DNA from: Chloroflexota bacterium
GTDB lineage: Bacteria > Chloroflexota > Dehalococcoidia > Lucifugimonadales > UBA1127
DNA: 7,780 bases
NCBI GenBank assembly: GCA_028873745.1
Contig: JAPPNT010000021.1
Location: 1-7,780, forward strand
Direction of reading: 5' to 3'
The notes beneath the pieces are model-generated. The model ran no database searches and was not told where the DNA came from. It was given only the letters and a program-made list of their open reading frames with translations. A program made the position numbers and the translations under genes. How positions within the stretch are numbered: position 1 is the first letter of the stretch; the number at the start of each line of letters is the position of its first letter. Shown piece by piece: positions 1 to 5,150 of this stretch.

Positions 1-23
1 CTCCGGGGCCAAGCTCCGGGGCC
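1..23. repeat. Short tandem direct repeat, 13-bp period
   Basis: The decamer CTCCGGGGCC occurs at 1-10 and again at 14-23, separated by AAG, so the unit has a 13-bp period with one full and one partial copy visible. It lies just downstream of the FAH-family stop codon, and no gene can be assigned to bases 1-52. The array may continue to the left of the window. A 13-bp period is not a multiple of three, which argues against a repeated peptide. Function unknown. Confidence 0.5.
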
Positions 24-52
24 GCATCTTCCGGCAGCGGGAGCCGAGCGGT

Positions 53-832
53 CTATTCCCCCGCGACCGGGTTCCGAAGCGTCCCAATGCCCGGGATCTC
101 GATCTCCACCACGTCCCCAGGCGTGATGTCCGGCGTCGCGCCGTCGCAGCCGAGCCACATGACATCGCCCGTGTAGAGCGTGACGTACTTCGTTGTCTCC
201 ACCAGGAAGTCCACAAACGAGTAGATAGCGTCGCCGGTCCGATACCTCGACGCCTCTTCACCGTTGACGCGCGTGATGACTTCCAGCCTCTCCGGGTCCA
301 GCCCCGGCGTGATCCACGGCCCCATGGGCGCGAAGGTGTCCGCGTTCTTGGCCCGCCAAAGCGTCCGATCGCCACGCTGCCACGTGCGCTCGCTCACGTC
401 GTTGCCGATCGTGTACCCGAGGACGCAGTCGAGCGCGTTCTCGCGCGTCAGCCCCTTCACCGTGCGTCCGATGACGGCGACGAGCTCCCCCTCCACCTGC
501 ACCGGCCCACCGGCGTCGCGCGGAATGACGATGGCCTCGTCCTGCGCGATTAGCCCGTTGTTGGCCCGGTAGCCGATGTCGGCGCGCGGCGGCGGTTGCC
601 CGCTGCCGCCCAGGGCCTGCGCCGCCCACGCCAGATGCGCGCGGTAGTTTGCCCCCGCCGCGTAGAAGGTGGGCGGCACGCATGGAATGAGTAGCTTCAC
701 CTCCGACAGCGGACGCACCTCGCCGCCGGCCGTCCCGCCTGCAAACGGGCTGCCCGTCATTCGCCGCAAAGAATCGCCGTCCACCACGCCATAGGCGGCC
801 TCGTCTCCATCCAGAAACCTGCACCAGTGCAT
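53..832 (-). CDS. Fumarylacetoacetate hydrolase (FAH) family protein
   Basis: This is a 259-aa cytoplasmic enzyme of the FAH family, whose members hydrolyse C-C bonds or decarboxylate/isomerise 2-keto acids with a divalent metal. A short N-terminal part leads to the FAH core. Visible motifs are AAGANYRAHL (58-67), the metal-ligand pair E114-x-E116 in VEGELVAVIG, the third acidic ligand D145 in GYTIGNDVSERTWQ, K162 followed by DTFAPMGPW, and the closing GIGTLRNPV. The ATG at 832 is preferred to one 12 codons upstream because AAGGGAGG ends 5 nt before it and family similarity starts there. The usual TGTPAGVG segment near the C-terminus reads WLGCDGATPD (226-235), so the exact reaction should not be transferred from FAHD1 or HpcE. 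The gene diverges from the Lin0512 gene, and its downstream neighbour lies outside the window. Substrate unknown. Confidence 0.92.
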   Translation of the reverse strand: MHWCRFLDGDEAAYGVVDGDSLRRMTGSPFAGGTAGGEVRPLSEVKLLIPCVPPTFYAAGANYRAHLAWAAQALGGSGQPPPRADIGYRANNGLIAQDEAIVIPRDAGGPVQVEGELVAVIGRTVKGLTRENALDCVLGYTIGNDVSERTWQRGDRTLWRAKNADTFAPMGPWITPGLDPERLEVITRVNGEEASRYRTGDAIYSFVDFLVETTKYVTLYTGDVMWLGCDGATPDITPGDVVEIEIPGIGTLRNPVAGE

Positions 833-837
833 GACGA

Positions 838-845
838 CCTCCCTT
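838..845 (-). promoter_or_regulatory. Ribosome binding site deciding the FAH-family start
   Basis: On the minus strand this reads AAGGGAGG, a near-perfect anti-16S match, 5 nt before the ATG at 832. No comparable site precedes the upstream in-frame ATG at 868, so the start at 832 is chosen. Confidence 0.8.
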
Positions 846-881
846 GCCCGCGACTTGCTGGCGCGCATTCCGGGCCGCCGC

Positions 882-888
882 TATGATA
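882..888. promoter_or_regulatory. Symmetric -10-like heptamer between divergent genes
   Basis: TATGATA reads as TATGAT on the plus strand (882-887) and as TATCAT on the minus strand (888-883), each 5/6 to the TATAAT consensus. It lies in the 93-bp gap between the FAH-family start (832, minus) and the Lin0512 start (926, plus), so it could serve both genes. No well-spaced -35 is visible: TTGCTG at 855-860 would need a 21-bp spacer. This is a candidate only. Confidence 0.35.
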
Positions 889-925
889 CGTGCACCAGCC
901 AACCGGGACGAGGGGGTGCGCCGCT

Positions 926-1267
926 ATGGCCAAGAGACGATTTCTTCTGGAAATGGGAATGGGCGTGGACCTGCATGGGCGTGACTACACCAAGGCAGCC
1001 CAACGTGCGGTGCGCGAGGCCATCTGGCACAACAGCTTCGGCGCCGCCCGTCACCTGGGCAAGGGCGTCGACGAGATGCTCGTCGATGTGACCATCGCAG
1101 CCCCCAACCCGGACGCAGTCGACGGCGCCGCGGTCCTGGAGGCCCTGCCCCACGGCAACAATAACACCATCAACGTCGTCAAGGGCGGCCTCGAGATCCC
1201 CAACGAGGCGGGCGACGACGCCACCGTTATCGTCAACGCCGCCGTCGTCGTCAGCTTCGATCTGTAG
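926..1267 (+). CDS. Lin0512 family protein (function unknown)
   Basis: This 113-aa protein matches, from memory, the conserved hypothetical Lin0512 family (TIGR02058/Pfam Lin0512_fam), small proteins of about this length with no established function. The diagnostic N-terminus is MAKRRFLLEMGMGVD-HGRDYTKAA (1-25), followed by a predicted helix (AVREAIWHNSF). Conserved-looking LPHGNNNTI (74-82) and GGLEIPNEAGDD (87-98) lead into a hydrophobic strand ending at VVVSFDL. There is no signal peptide or membrane segment. The ATG at 926 is chosen over 890 because AGGGGGTG (911-918) lies 7 nt upstream of it and family similarity begins with MAKRRF. It diverges from the FAH-family gene and is followed 140 bp later by a dienelactone hydrolase that has its own likely promoter, so a common operon is not required. 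No function is proposed. Confidence 0.85.
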   Translation: MAKRRFLLEMGMGVDLHGRDYTKAAQRAVREAIWHNSFGAARHLGKGVDEMLVDVTIAAPNPDAVDGAAVLEALPHGNNNTINVVKGGLEIPNEAGDDATVIVNAAVVVSFDL

Positions 1268-1348
1268 CCGCCTAGCGCGCTCCGTCGTCACATCGCCGAA
1301 GGCCGCGTGGTGTGGCCCGCATCGAGCCACGCCTTGACGAGTCCGCGC

Positions 1349-1376
1349 TTGCGGTCTCCTGAGGGTTCGGTACAAT
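1349..1376 (+). promoter_or_regulatory. Likely promoter of the dienelactone hydrolase gene
   Basis: TTGCGG (1349-1354), a 16-bp spacer and TACAAT (1371-1376, 5/6 to consensus) form a reasonable sigma-70-type promoter. Transcription would begin near 1383, giving a leader of about 25 nt before the ATG at 1408. TTGACG at 1334-1339 is a better -35 hexamer but is 31 bp from TACAAT, too far to pair with it. Confidence 0.5.
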
Positions 1377-1407
1377 ACGGGCAAACCCAAGACACTGAGG
1401 AGGAACT

Positions 1408-2148
1408 ATGAGTACCGTAGCTGAAGAACTGGCCATCTCAACGCCGGACGGCACCATGACCGGCTTCGCCCAGGTCCCGGAGGGCGATGGCCCCCATCCG
1501 GTCGTCATCGTGATCCAGGAGATCTTCGGCGTCGACGACCACATCAAGGACGTCGCCCGCCGCTTCGCCACCGAGGGCTACTTCGCCGTCGCCCCCGACC
1601 TCTTCTACCGCCAGGGCGACGGCCTCACCGTCTCCTACGAGAACCGCGAGGATGCTTTCGCGCTGCGGGCCACCACCACGCCCGACGGCATCACGGCGGA
1701 CCTGAACGCCCTCATGGCCCACCTGAAGAACGACGCCCGGGTCAACTCCAACGTCGGTATCGTCGGCTACTGCTTCGGAGGCGGCGTGGTCTACCTCGCC
1801 TCCCACGCTGTGCCCGGCATCTCCGCCGCGGCCATCTACTACGGCGGCGGCATAGTCCCCCGCGACGACGCCCCCGCGGGCTCGCCCAACGGCCTCGACA
1901 ACGCCGGCGCAGTCGCCTGCCCGGTCATCGGCTTCTGGGGCGAGGAGGACGCGGGCATCCCCGTCGCTCACGTCGAGCGAATCGAGGCAGCGTTACGGGA
2001 CGCGGGCAAGGACGTCGAGTTCCACGTCTACAAGGGCGCCGGCCACGGCTTCTTCTGCGACGGCCGCGGCAGCTACAACAAGGAGGCCTCGGACGACGCT
2101 TGGCCGCGAACGCTGGCCTTCTTCAAGCGCAACTTGGGCACAGACTAG
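1408..2148 (+). CDS. Dienelactone hydrolase family protein
   Basis: This 246-aa cytoplasmic alpha/beta hydrolase belongs to the dienelactone hydrolase (carboxymethylenebutenolidase) family. The classical enzyme opens dienelactone to maleylacetate in chloroaromatic degradation, but many homologues act on other esters or lactones. The full triad is visible: Cys122 in GYCFGGG, Asp181 in GEEDAGIPVAHVE, and His213 in GAGHGFFCD. The QEIFGVDDHIKDVARR segment (37-52) carries Glu38, matching the conserved Glu that tunes the cysteine nucleophile, and APDLFYRQGD follows at 62-71. Length is normal for the family. The ATG follows AGGAGG (1398-1403) with a tight 4-nt spacer. The gene appears to be transcribed alone, with a promoter just upstream and a strong hairpin downstream. 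The nearby FAH-family gene makes a ring-cleavage or keto-acid pathway conceivable, but the substrate cannot be read from sequence. Confidence 0.95.
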   Translation: MSTVAEELAISTPDGTMTGFAQVPEGDGPHPVVIVIQEIFGVDDHIKDVARRFATEGYFAVAPDLFYRQGDGLTVSYENREDAFALRATTTPDGITADLNALMAHLKNDARVNSNVGIVGYCFGGGVVYLASHAVPGISAAAIYYGGGIVPRDDAPAGSPNGLDNAGAVACPVIGFWGEEDAGIPVAHVERIEAALRDAGKDVEFHVYKGAGHGFFCDGRGSYNKEASDDAWPRTLAFFKRNLGTD

Positions 2149-2169
2149 ACGATTCGGCATAGAACACGG

Positions 2170-2194
2170 GAGGGCGCTCCAATGGGGCGCCCTC
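2170..2194 (+). terminator. Strong terminator hairpin between convergent genes
   Basis: GAGGGCGCTCC (2170-2180) pairs with GGGGCGCCCTC (2184-2194) to make an 11-bp stem with one G-T pair and an AAT loop. On the plus strand it is followed by TTGCTGTTTCGC, a modest T-rich tail, so it most likely ends the dienelactone hydrolase transcript (stop at 2148). It is also positioned to stop readthrough from the minus-strand transporter (stop at 2212), though that side lacks a T tract. Its core CGCTCCAAT recurs in the hairpin at 6801-6830. Confidence 0.8.
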
Positions 2195-2211
2195 TTGCTG
2201 TTTCGCGCTTC

Positions 2212-3075
2212 CTACAGGTTGACCAGAACCCCACCGGTTACCACCAGCGCAGCCCCTGCCGCAACGGCCGGCGTGACCAACTCCAGCCGCCGAAGAAAGA
2301 GCCGCGACAGCACGACCGCGAACAGCGGCTCCATGTTCTGCAGGGGCACAACGATCAGCAGGTCGCCTCGCAGCAGCGCGCCGAGGACGCACAGGTGGGC
2401 CGTGATCGCCATCGCGCCGCCAATCGCAAACATTACCAGCGTGCGGCCGCCAGGCAAGGACAGGCCTTGCCGCTTGACAGCGCCCATGCCCATCGACGTC
2501 ACGAGCGCCGTCACGGACATGACCGCGAGGCCGAAGAACACCTCGGGCGTGATCTGCAGCCCCCATTTCCGGAACACGTACGTGATCGCGATGAAAAACC
2601 CAGCGCCAAGGGGAAACAGCAGGTCCAGCGTGCGCCGCGGCCTGTCCCTGTTGCCACCGGATGCGTCCAGACTCAGCAACGCAAGGCCAACAAGCATCGC
2701 AACCGTTCCAATGCCAATGAAAGGCGTGAGCGTCTCGCTGAAGAACAGCACACCGGCGACCGCGGTGAAGAGCACCTGCACGTTGTAGATGGGCGTGGTG
2801 ACGGCGACGCCCACGCGCTGCAGGCCCGTGAACAGGAGGAGCCTCCCCAGGAACGGCCCGCACACCCCCGCCGCAACGAAGGCCAACACCGCCCAGCTCG
2901 AGAGGCTCGTCCAGGGCGCAAGGAAGAAGAACAGCGGCCAGGAGACGGCGACGGCGACTACCGCTGCCGTTCGCACTGCCGCGTCAGTCGTCCCGCGCTC
3001 GAGCCCCAGCCGGGTGAAAAAGGACGCCAGGGCGAAGAACATCCCCGCGAGCACGGCTAGCAGCGCAGGAGGCAT
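2212..3075 (-). CDS. EamA/DMT family transporter, downstream copy
   Basis: This 287-aa integral membrane protein has alternating hydrophobic stretches consistent with about ten helices in two EamA repeats, typical of drug/metabolite transporter superfamily exporters. Typical features are an N-terminal helix followed by TRLGLERGT (21-29), WAVLAFVAAG then GRLLLFTGLQRVGVAVTTPIYN in the first repeat, and VVPLQNMEPLFAVVLSRLFLRRLE in the second, matching the usual P-plus-E/F pattern at the end of an EamA repeat. It aligns gap-free over its whole length with the adjacent upstream transporter, about 151 of 287 residues identical by hand count. The start is fixed by an in-frame stop two codons upstream (TAG CCC ATG) and by the paralogue's start; its ribosome site is weak (AAGGA about 12 nt away). 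It follows the upstream copy after 66 bp and is probably co-transcribed with it. Substrate unknown; homo- or heterodimer formation is possible. Confidence 0.9.
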   Translation of the reverse strand: MPPALLAVLAGMFFALASFFTRLGLERGTTDAAVRTAAVVAVAVSWPLFFFLAPWTSLSSWAVLAFVAAGVCGPFLGRLLLFTGLQRVGVAVTTPIYNVQVLFTAVAGVLFFSETLTPFIGIGTVAMLVGLALLSLDASGGNRDRPRRTLDLLFPLGAGFFIAITYVFRKWGLQITPEVFFGLAVMSVTALVTSMGMGAVKRQGLSLPGGRTLVMFAIGGAMAITAHLCVLGALLRGDLLIVVPLQNMEPLFAVVLSRLFLRRLELVTPAVAAGAALVVTGGVLVNL

Positions 3076-3141
3076 GGGCTAGCCCCGTCCTTCTCGGTTT
3101 AGCGGCGACGTGTGGCGCATTGCTCCAATGTAACCGCCACG

Positions 3142-4005
3142 CTAGAGGTTAACCAGCACTGCTCCCATCATCACGAGCGCCGCGCCCGCCACGACGGCGA
3201 GCGTCACCTGCTCCAGCCGGCGCAGAAACACCAGCGAGAGCAGCAGCGCGAAGAGCATCTCCGTGTTCTGGAGGGGGATGACCACCACAAGGTTGCCGTG
3301 CAGCAGCGCCGCCAGACTGCTCAGGTGGGCCACGTTGGTCATGAGCCCGGCCATGACGAACATCTTCAAAGGCCGGCCTGTCGGAAAGCGGATCGTCTGC
3401 CGGTGAATCACGGCCGAGCCCAGGGAAATCACGAACGCCGTTGACGTCATGATGGCAAGGCCAAGGTAGATGTCGGGAGTTTCCAGTAACCCCCATTTCC
3501 GCAGCACGAATCCTGCCGCAATGCACATGCCGGAGGCGAGGGGGAGTGCCAGTTCGCGAAGTTGGGCCCGCTGTTCGAGGCCCAGGCTGAACTTGCCCAG
3601 GCAGAGCAGCCCGGCGCCGCCTACGGCTGCCGCGGTCCCAAGGCCGATGAGCGGGGAGAGGGCTTCGCTGAACAGGATCGCGCCGCCCATGACGGAGAGG
3701 GGCGCCTGGACGTTGTACAAGGGTGTTGAGACAGCGACGCCCACCCTCTGCATGCCCGCGAACAGCAGCACACGGCCCAGAAAGAGCCCCGTCACACCGG
3801 CGCCGACGAAGGCCAACACAGCCCAGTTGGAAGTGTCCGAGTGGGAAGCAAAGACCAGGTAGAGCGGCCAGGCGACGAAGGCGCTGATCATGTTGACGAT
3901 CAACACGGCAGCGCCGGACGTGCCCCGCTCCAACCCCCATCGGATGTAGAGGGACGCAAGGGCAAGGAACAGGCCGGTCAGTACCGCCAGCATGGCGGGA
4001 CTCAT
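3142..4005 (-). CDS. EamA/DMT family transporter, upstream copy
   Basis: This 287-aa polytopic membrane protein of the EamA (DMT) family has the same predicted ten-helix, two-repeat layout as its downstream neighbour and exactly the same length. Shared signatures are RWGLERGTS (21-29), WAVLAFVGAGVTGLFLGR (61-78), MQRVGVAVSTPLYNVQ (85-100), LRKWGL (168-173) and the closing LVFLRRLEQVTLAVVAGAAL then VLVNL. The two are least alike around 131-155, between the repeats. The ATG at 4005 is chosen because AAGGGAGGT (4022-4014 on the minus strand) precedes it by 9 nt and it aligns with the paralogue's first residue; an upstream ATG at 4032 has no ribosome site. It is the first gene of a two-gene minus-strand unit, reading away from rpe across a gap with an inverted repeat. 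Solute unknown. Confidence 0.9.
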   Translation of the reverse strand: MSPAMLAVLTGLFLALASLYIRWGLERGTSGAAVLIVNMISAFVAWPLYLVFASHSDTSNWAVLAFVGAGVTGLFLGRVLLFAGMQRVGVAVSTPLYNVQAPLSVMGGAILFSEALSPLIGLGTAAAVGGAGLLCLGKFSLGLEQRAQLRELALPLASGMCIAAGFVLRKWGLLETPDIYLGLAIMTSTAFVISLGSAVIHRQTIRFPTGRPLKMFVMAGLMTNVAHLSSLAALLHGNLVVVIPLQNTEMLFALLLSLVFLRRLEQVTLAVVAGAALVMMGAVLVNL

Positions 4006-4013
4006 GCCCTCAT

Positions 4014-4022
4014 ACCTCCCTT
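4014..4022 (-). promoter_or_regulatory. Ribosome binding site deciding the upstream EamA start
   Basis: The minus strand reads AAGGGAGGT here, 9 nt from the ATG at 4005. It lies inside the longer open frame that begins at 4032, which shows that the longer start is unlikely. Confidence 0.75.
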
Positions 4023-4042
4023 CTCTATGCAAGATGGAAAGC

Positions 4043-4077
4043 AGGGGCGCTTTATGCTATATCATAAACCTGCCCCT
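4043..4077. promoter_or_regulatory. Two-part inverted repeat in the EamA/rpe divergent gap
   Basis: AGGGGC (4043-4048) and TTTATG (4051-4056) are mirrored by CATAAA (4063-4068) and GCCCCT (4072-4077) around an AT-rich centre CTATAT. The centre contains overlapping -10-like hexamers on both strands: TATCAT at 4060-4065 (+) and TATGAT at 4066-4061 (-). The gap separates the transporter start (4005, minus) from rpe (4111, plus), so this looks like an operator or a bidirectional promoter core. No good -35 is visible for either direction. Formation of an RNA hairpin in either leader is an alternative. The regulator is unknown. Confidence 0.5.
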
Positions 4078-4110
4078 ACTGCGAAACTGTCCATACAGCA
4101 GGAGAGCGCA

Positions 4111-4788
4111 ATGCCAGGGACTTCTCGTATCAAGGTGTCGCCGTCCATCCTCTCCGCCGACGCCGCTGCCTTCGGCGCCCAGGTGGCCGAGGCCGAGGCC
4201 GCCGGCGCCGACTACATTCACGTCGACGTCATGGACGGCCACTTTGTCCCCAACCTGACCTTCGGTCCCATACTGGTGGACGCCCTGCGCTCCCGGACCA
4301 GTTTGCCCCTGGACGTTCACCTCATGGTGGATGCGCCGGACCAGCTCATACCGGAATTCGCGAAGGCTGGAGCGTCCATCCTCACCGTGCATGCGGAAGC
4401 CTGTGCCCACTTGCACCGGACTGTCCATCTCATCAAGGAGTCGGGCGCCCGTGCTGGCGTTGCCCTGAACCCCTCGACGCCCGCCAGCGTCCTGGAGGAG
4501 ATCGTCGACGATCTGGACCTCGTGCTGGTGATGACCGTGAACCCCGGATTCGGCGGTCAGCGGTTCATCTCGTCCGTCGTGCCCAAGGTGCGCCGGGTTC
4601 GCGCCATGCTGGACGAGCGTTCGCTCGAGACGGAGCTTGAGGTGGATGGCGGCATCAATGCTGAGACGGCGGAAGAAGTGGTTAAGAACGGCGCGAGGGT
4701 GCTCGTTGCCGGGTCCGCCATCTTCAACAAGAGGGAAAGCGTCGCGGAGGCGATGAACCGGTTGCGCGGAAGCATCCGTGAACTCTAG
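4111..4788 (+). CDS. rpe: Ribulose-phosphate 3-epimerase
   Basis: This 225-aa cytoplasmic TIM-barrel enzyme interconverts D-ribulose 5-phosphate and D-xylulose 5-phosphate in the pentose phosphate pathway or Calvin cycle. All hallmark segments are present: SPSILSAD (10-17), HVDVMDGHFVPN with His37 and catalytic Asp39 (37-48), DVHLMV with His70, HAEA (94-97), ALNPSTP, VMTVNPGFGGQ (140-150), VDGGIN with catalytic Asp179, and the phosphate-binding AGSAIF (200-205). The two Asp and two His residues are the known metal and acid-base set of the family. Length is normal (about 220 aa). The ATG at 4111 follows AGGAG (4100-4104) with a 6-nt spacer; the open frame continues upstream without family similarity. 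It converges with rpmB and lies in an rpe-rpmB-fakA neighbourhood known from Firmicutes. Confidence 0.97.
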   Translation: MPGTSRIKVSPSILSADAAAFGAQVAEAEAAGADYIHVDVMDGHFVPNLTFGPILVDALRSRTSLPLDVHLMVDAPDQLIPEFAKAGASILTVHAEACAHLHRTVHLIKESGARAGVALNPSTPASVLEEIVDDLDLVLVMTVNPGFGGQRFISSVVPKVRRVRAMLDERSLETELEVDGGINAETAEEVVKNGARVLVAGSAIFNKRESVAEAMNRLRGSIREL

Positions 4789-4810
4789 GTGACGCCGACA
4801 CGGCGCACCT
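4787..4810. terminator. Hairpin between convergent rpe and rpmB
   Basis: AGGTG (4787-4791), an unpaired A, and CGCCG (4793-4797) pair with CGGCG (4801-4805) and CACCT (4806-4810), giving a 10-bp stem with one bulge and an ACA loop. It overlaps the rpe stop codon. No T tract follows on either strand, so termination may be weak or Rho-assisted; it could instead protect transcript ends. Confidence 0.5.
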
Positions 4811-4852
4811 CGACTGATGTGCAATCAGGGGAACGTAGAAAGTCACGGGGGT

Positions 4853-5044
4853 CTACCGAACGCGAGAGGGCTTGTACTGGCTGCGAATGCACCGCGTGCA
4901 CGCCTTCACCCGAACGCGCTGGCCATTGACCACCATGGTCGCTCGCTGGACGTTGGGGAGCCAACGGGTGTTGGTGCGCCGCTTGGAGTGGCTAACGTTG
5001 TGGCCGCTGCCGCCAACCTTGCCGCATATTTGACAACTTGCCAT
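4853..5044 (-). CDS. rpmB: 50S ribosomal protein L28
   Basis: This 63-aa basic protein is bacterial ribosomal protein L28, a structural component of the large subunit. The family start MASCQICGK is followed by the characteristic GHNVSHSKRRTNTRWLPNVQ (14-33) and a basic C-terminal strand, VRVKACTRCIRS. Two Cys pairs, C4/C7 and C49/C52, form the zinc-binding CxxC-CxxC version of L28. Length matches the short bacterial form. The ATG has AAGG 6 nt upstream. It lies between rpe (convergent) and the fakA-like gene (divergent). It is inverted relative to both, whereas in B. subtilis rpmB is near the same partners. Its own promoter is not obvious, and its translation start lies within about 10 bp of the -35 of the opposing promoter. 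Confidence 0.96.
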   Translation of the reverse strand: MASCQICGKVGGSGHNVSHSKRRTNTRWLPNVQRATMVVNGQRVRVKACTRCIRSQYKPSRVR

Positions 5045-5054
5045 GGCCTACCTT

Positions 5055-5083
5055 TTGACGGTCTATCGCCGCTTGCTTACAAT
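5055..5083 (+). promoter_or_regulatory. Strong sigma-70-type promoter of the fakA-like gene
   Basis: TTGACG (5055-5060, 5/6) and TACAAT (5078-5083, 5/6) are separated by exactly 17 bp, the best promoter match in the window. Transcription would start near 5090, giving a leader of about 60 nt before the GTG at 5151. The -35 sits just upstream of the divergent rpmB start codon, inside the rpmB leader. Confidence 0.7.
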
Positions 5084-5135
5084 TTCAAACTACAGTAGCA
5101 CAGCCTTGCGGCCGGGGCAAGCAAACTTGGCGGAC

Positions 5136-5143
5136 GGGAGGGG
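5136..5143 (+). promoter_or_regulatory. Ribosome binding site selecting the GTG start of fakA
   Basis: GGGAGGGG lies 7 nt before the GTG at 5151. The frame is open further up to an ATG at 5043, but that start would place coding sequence over the promoter and opposite the rpmB start, so GTG 5151 is chosen. Confidence 0.75.
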
Positions 5144-5150
5144 CTGCCCG

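Noticed and set aside
1305..1332. GCGTGG/CCACGC stem after the Lin0512 gene as a terminator
   Set aside because: It has only six pairs, a 16-nt loop and no T tract, and an alternative GTGGC/GCCAC pairing competes with it.
2182..3060. 292-aa open frame on the plus strand
   Set aside because: It is antisense to the downstream EamA transporter, is full of Arg/Gln/Glu/His runs, and has no ribosome site or recognisable domain.
3076..3085. Perfect palindrome GGGCTAGCCC next to the downstream EamA start
   Set aside because: Ten bases in GC-rich DNA can occur by chance, and an uninterrupted palindrome cannot form a hairpin with a proper loop; no regulatory claim is made.
4057..4824. 255-aa open frame on the minus strand
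   Set aside because: It is antisense to rpe, which has every catalytic motif; the reverse frame shows no known family.
5105..5121. CTTGC/GCAAG stem in the fakA leader as a riboswitch or attenuator
   Set aside because: It is a single 5-bp stem with no T tract or conserved riboswitch core; the leader of about 60 nt is too short for a known class.
5043..5150. 36-codon N-terminal extension of the fakA-like gene from an ATG at 5043
   Set aside because: It would cover the TTGACG/TACAAT promoter and the rpmB start region, has no family similarity, and a better ribosome site precedes GTG 5151.
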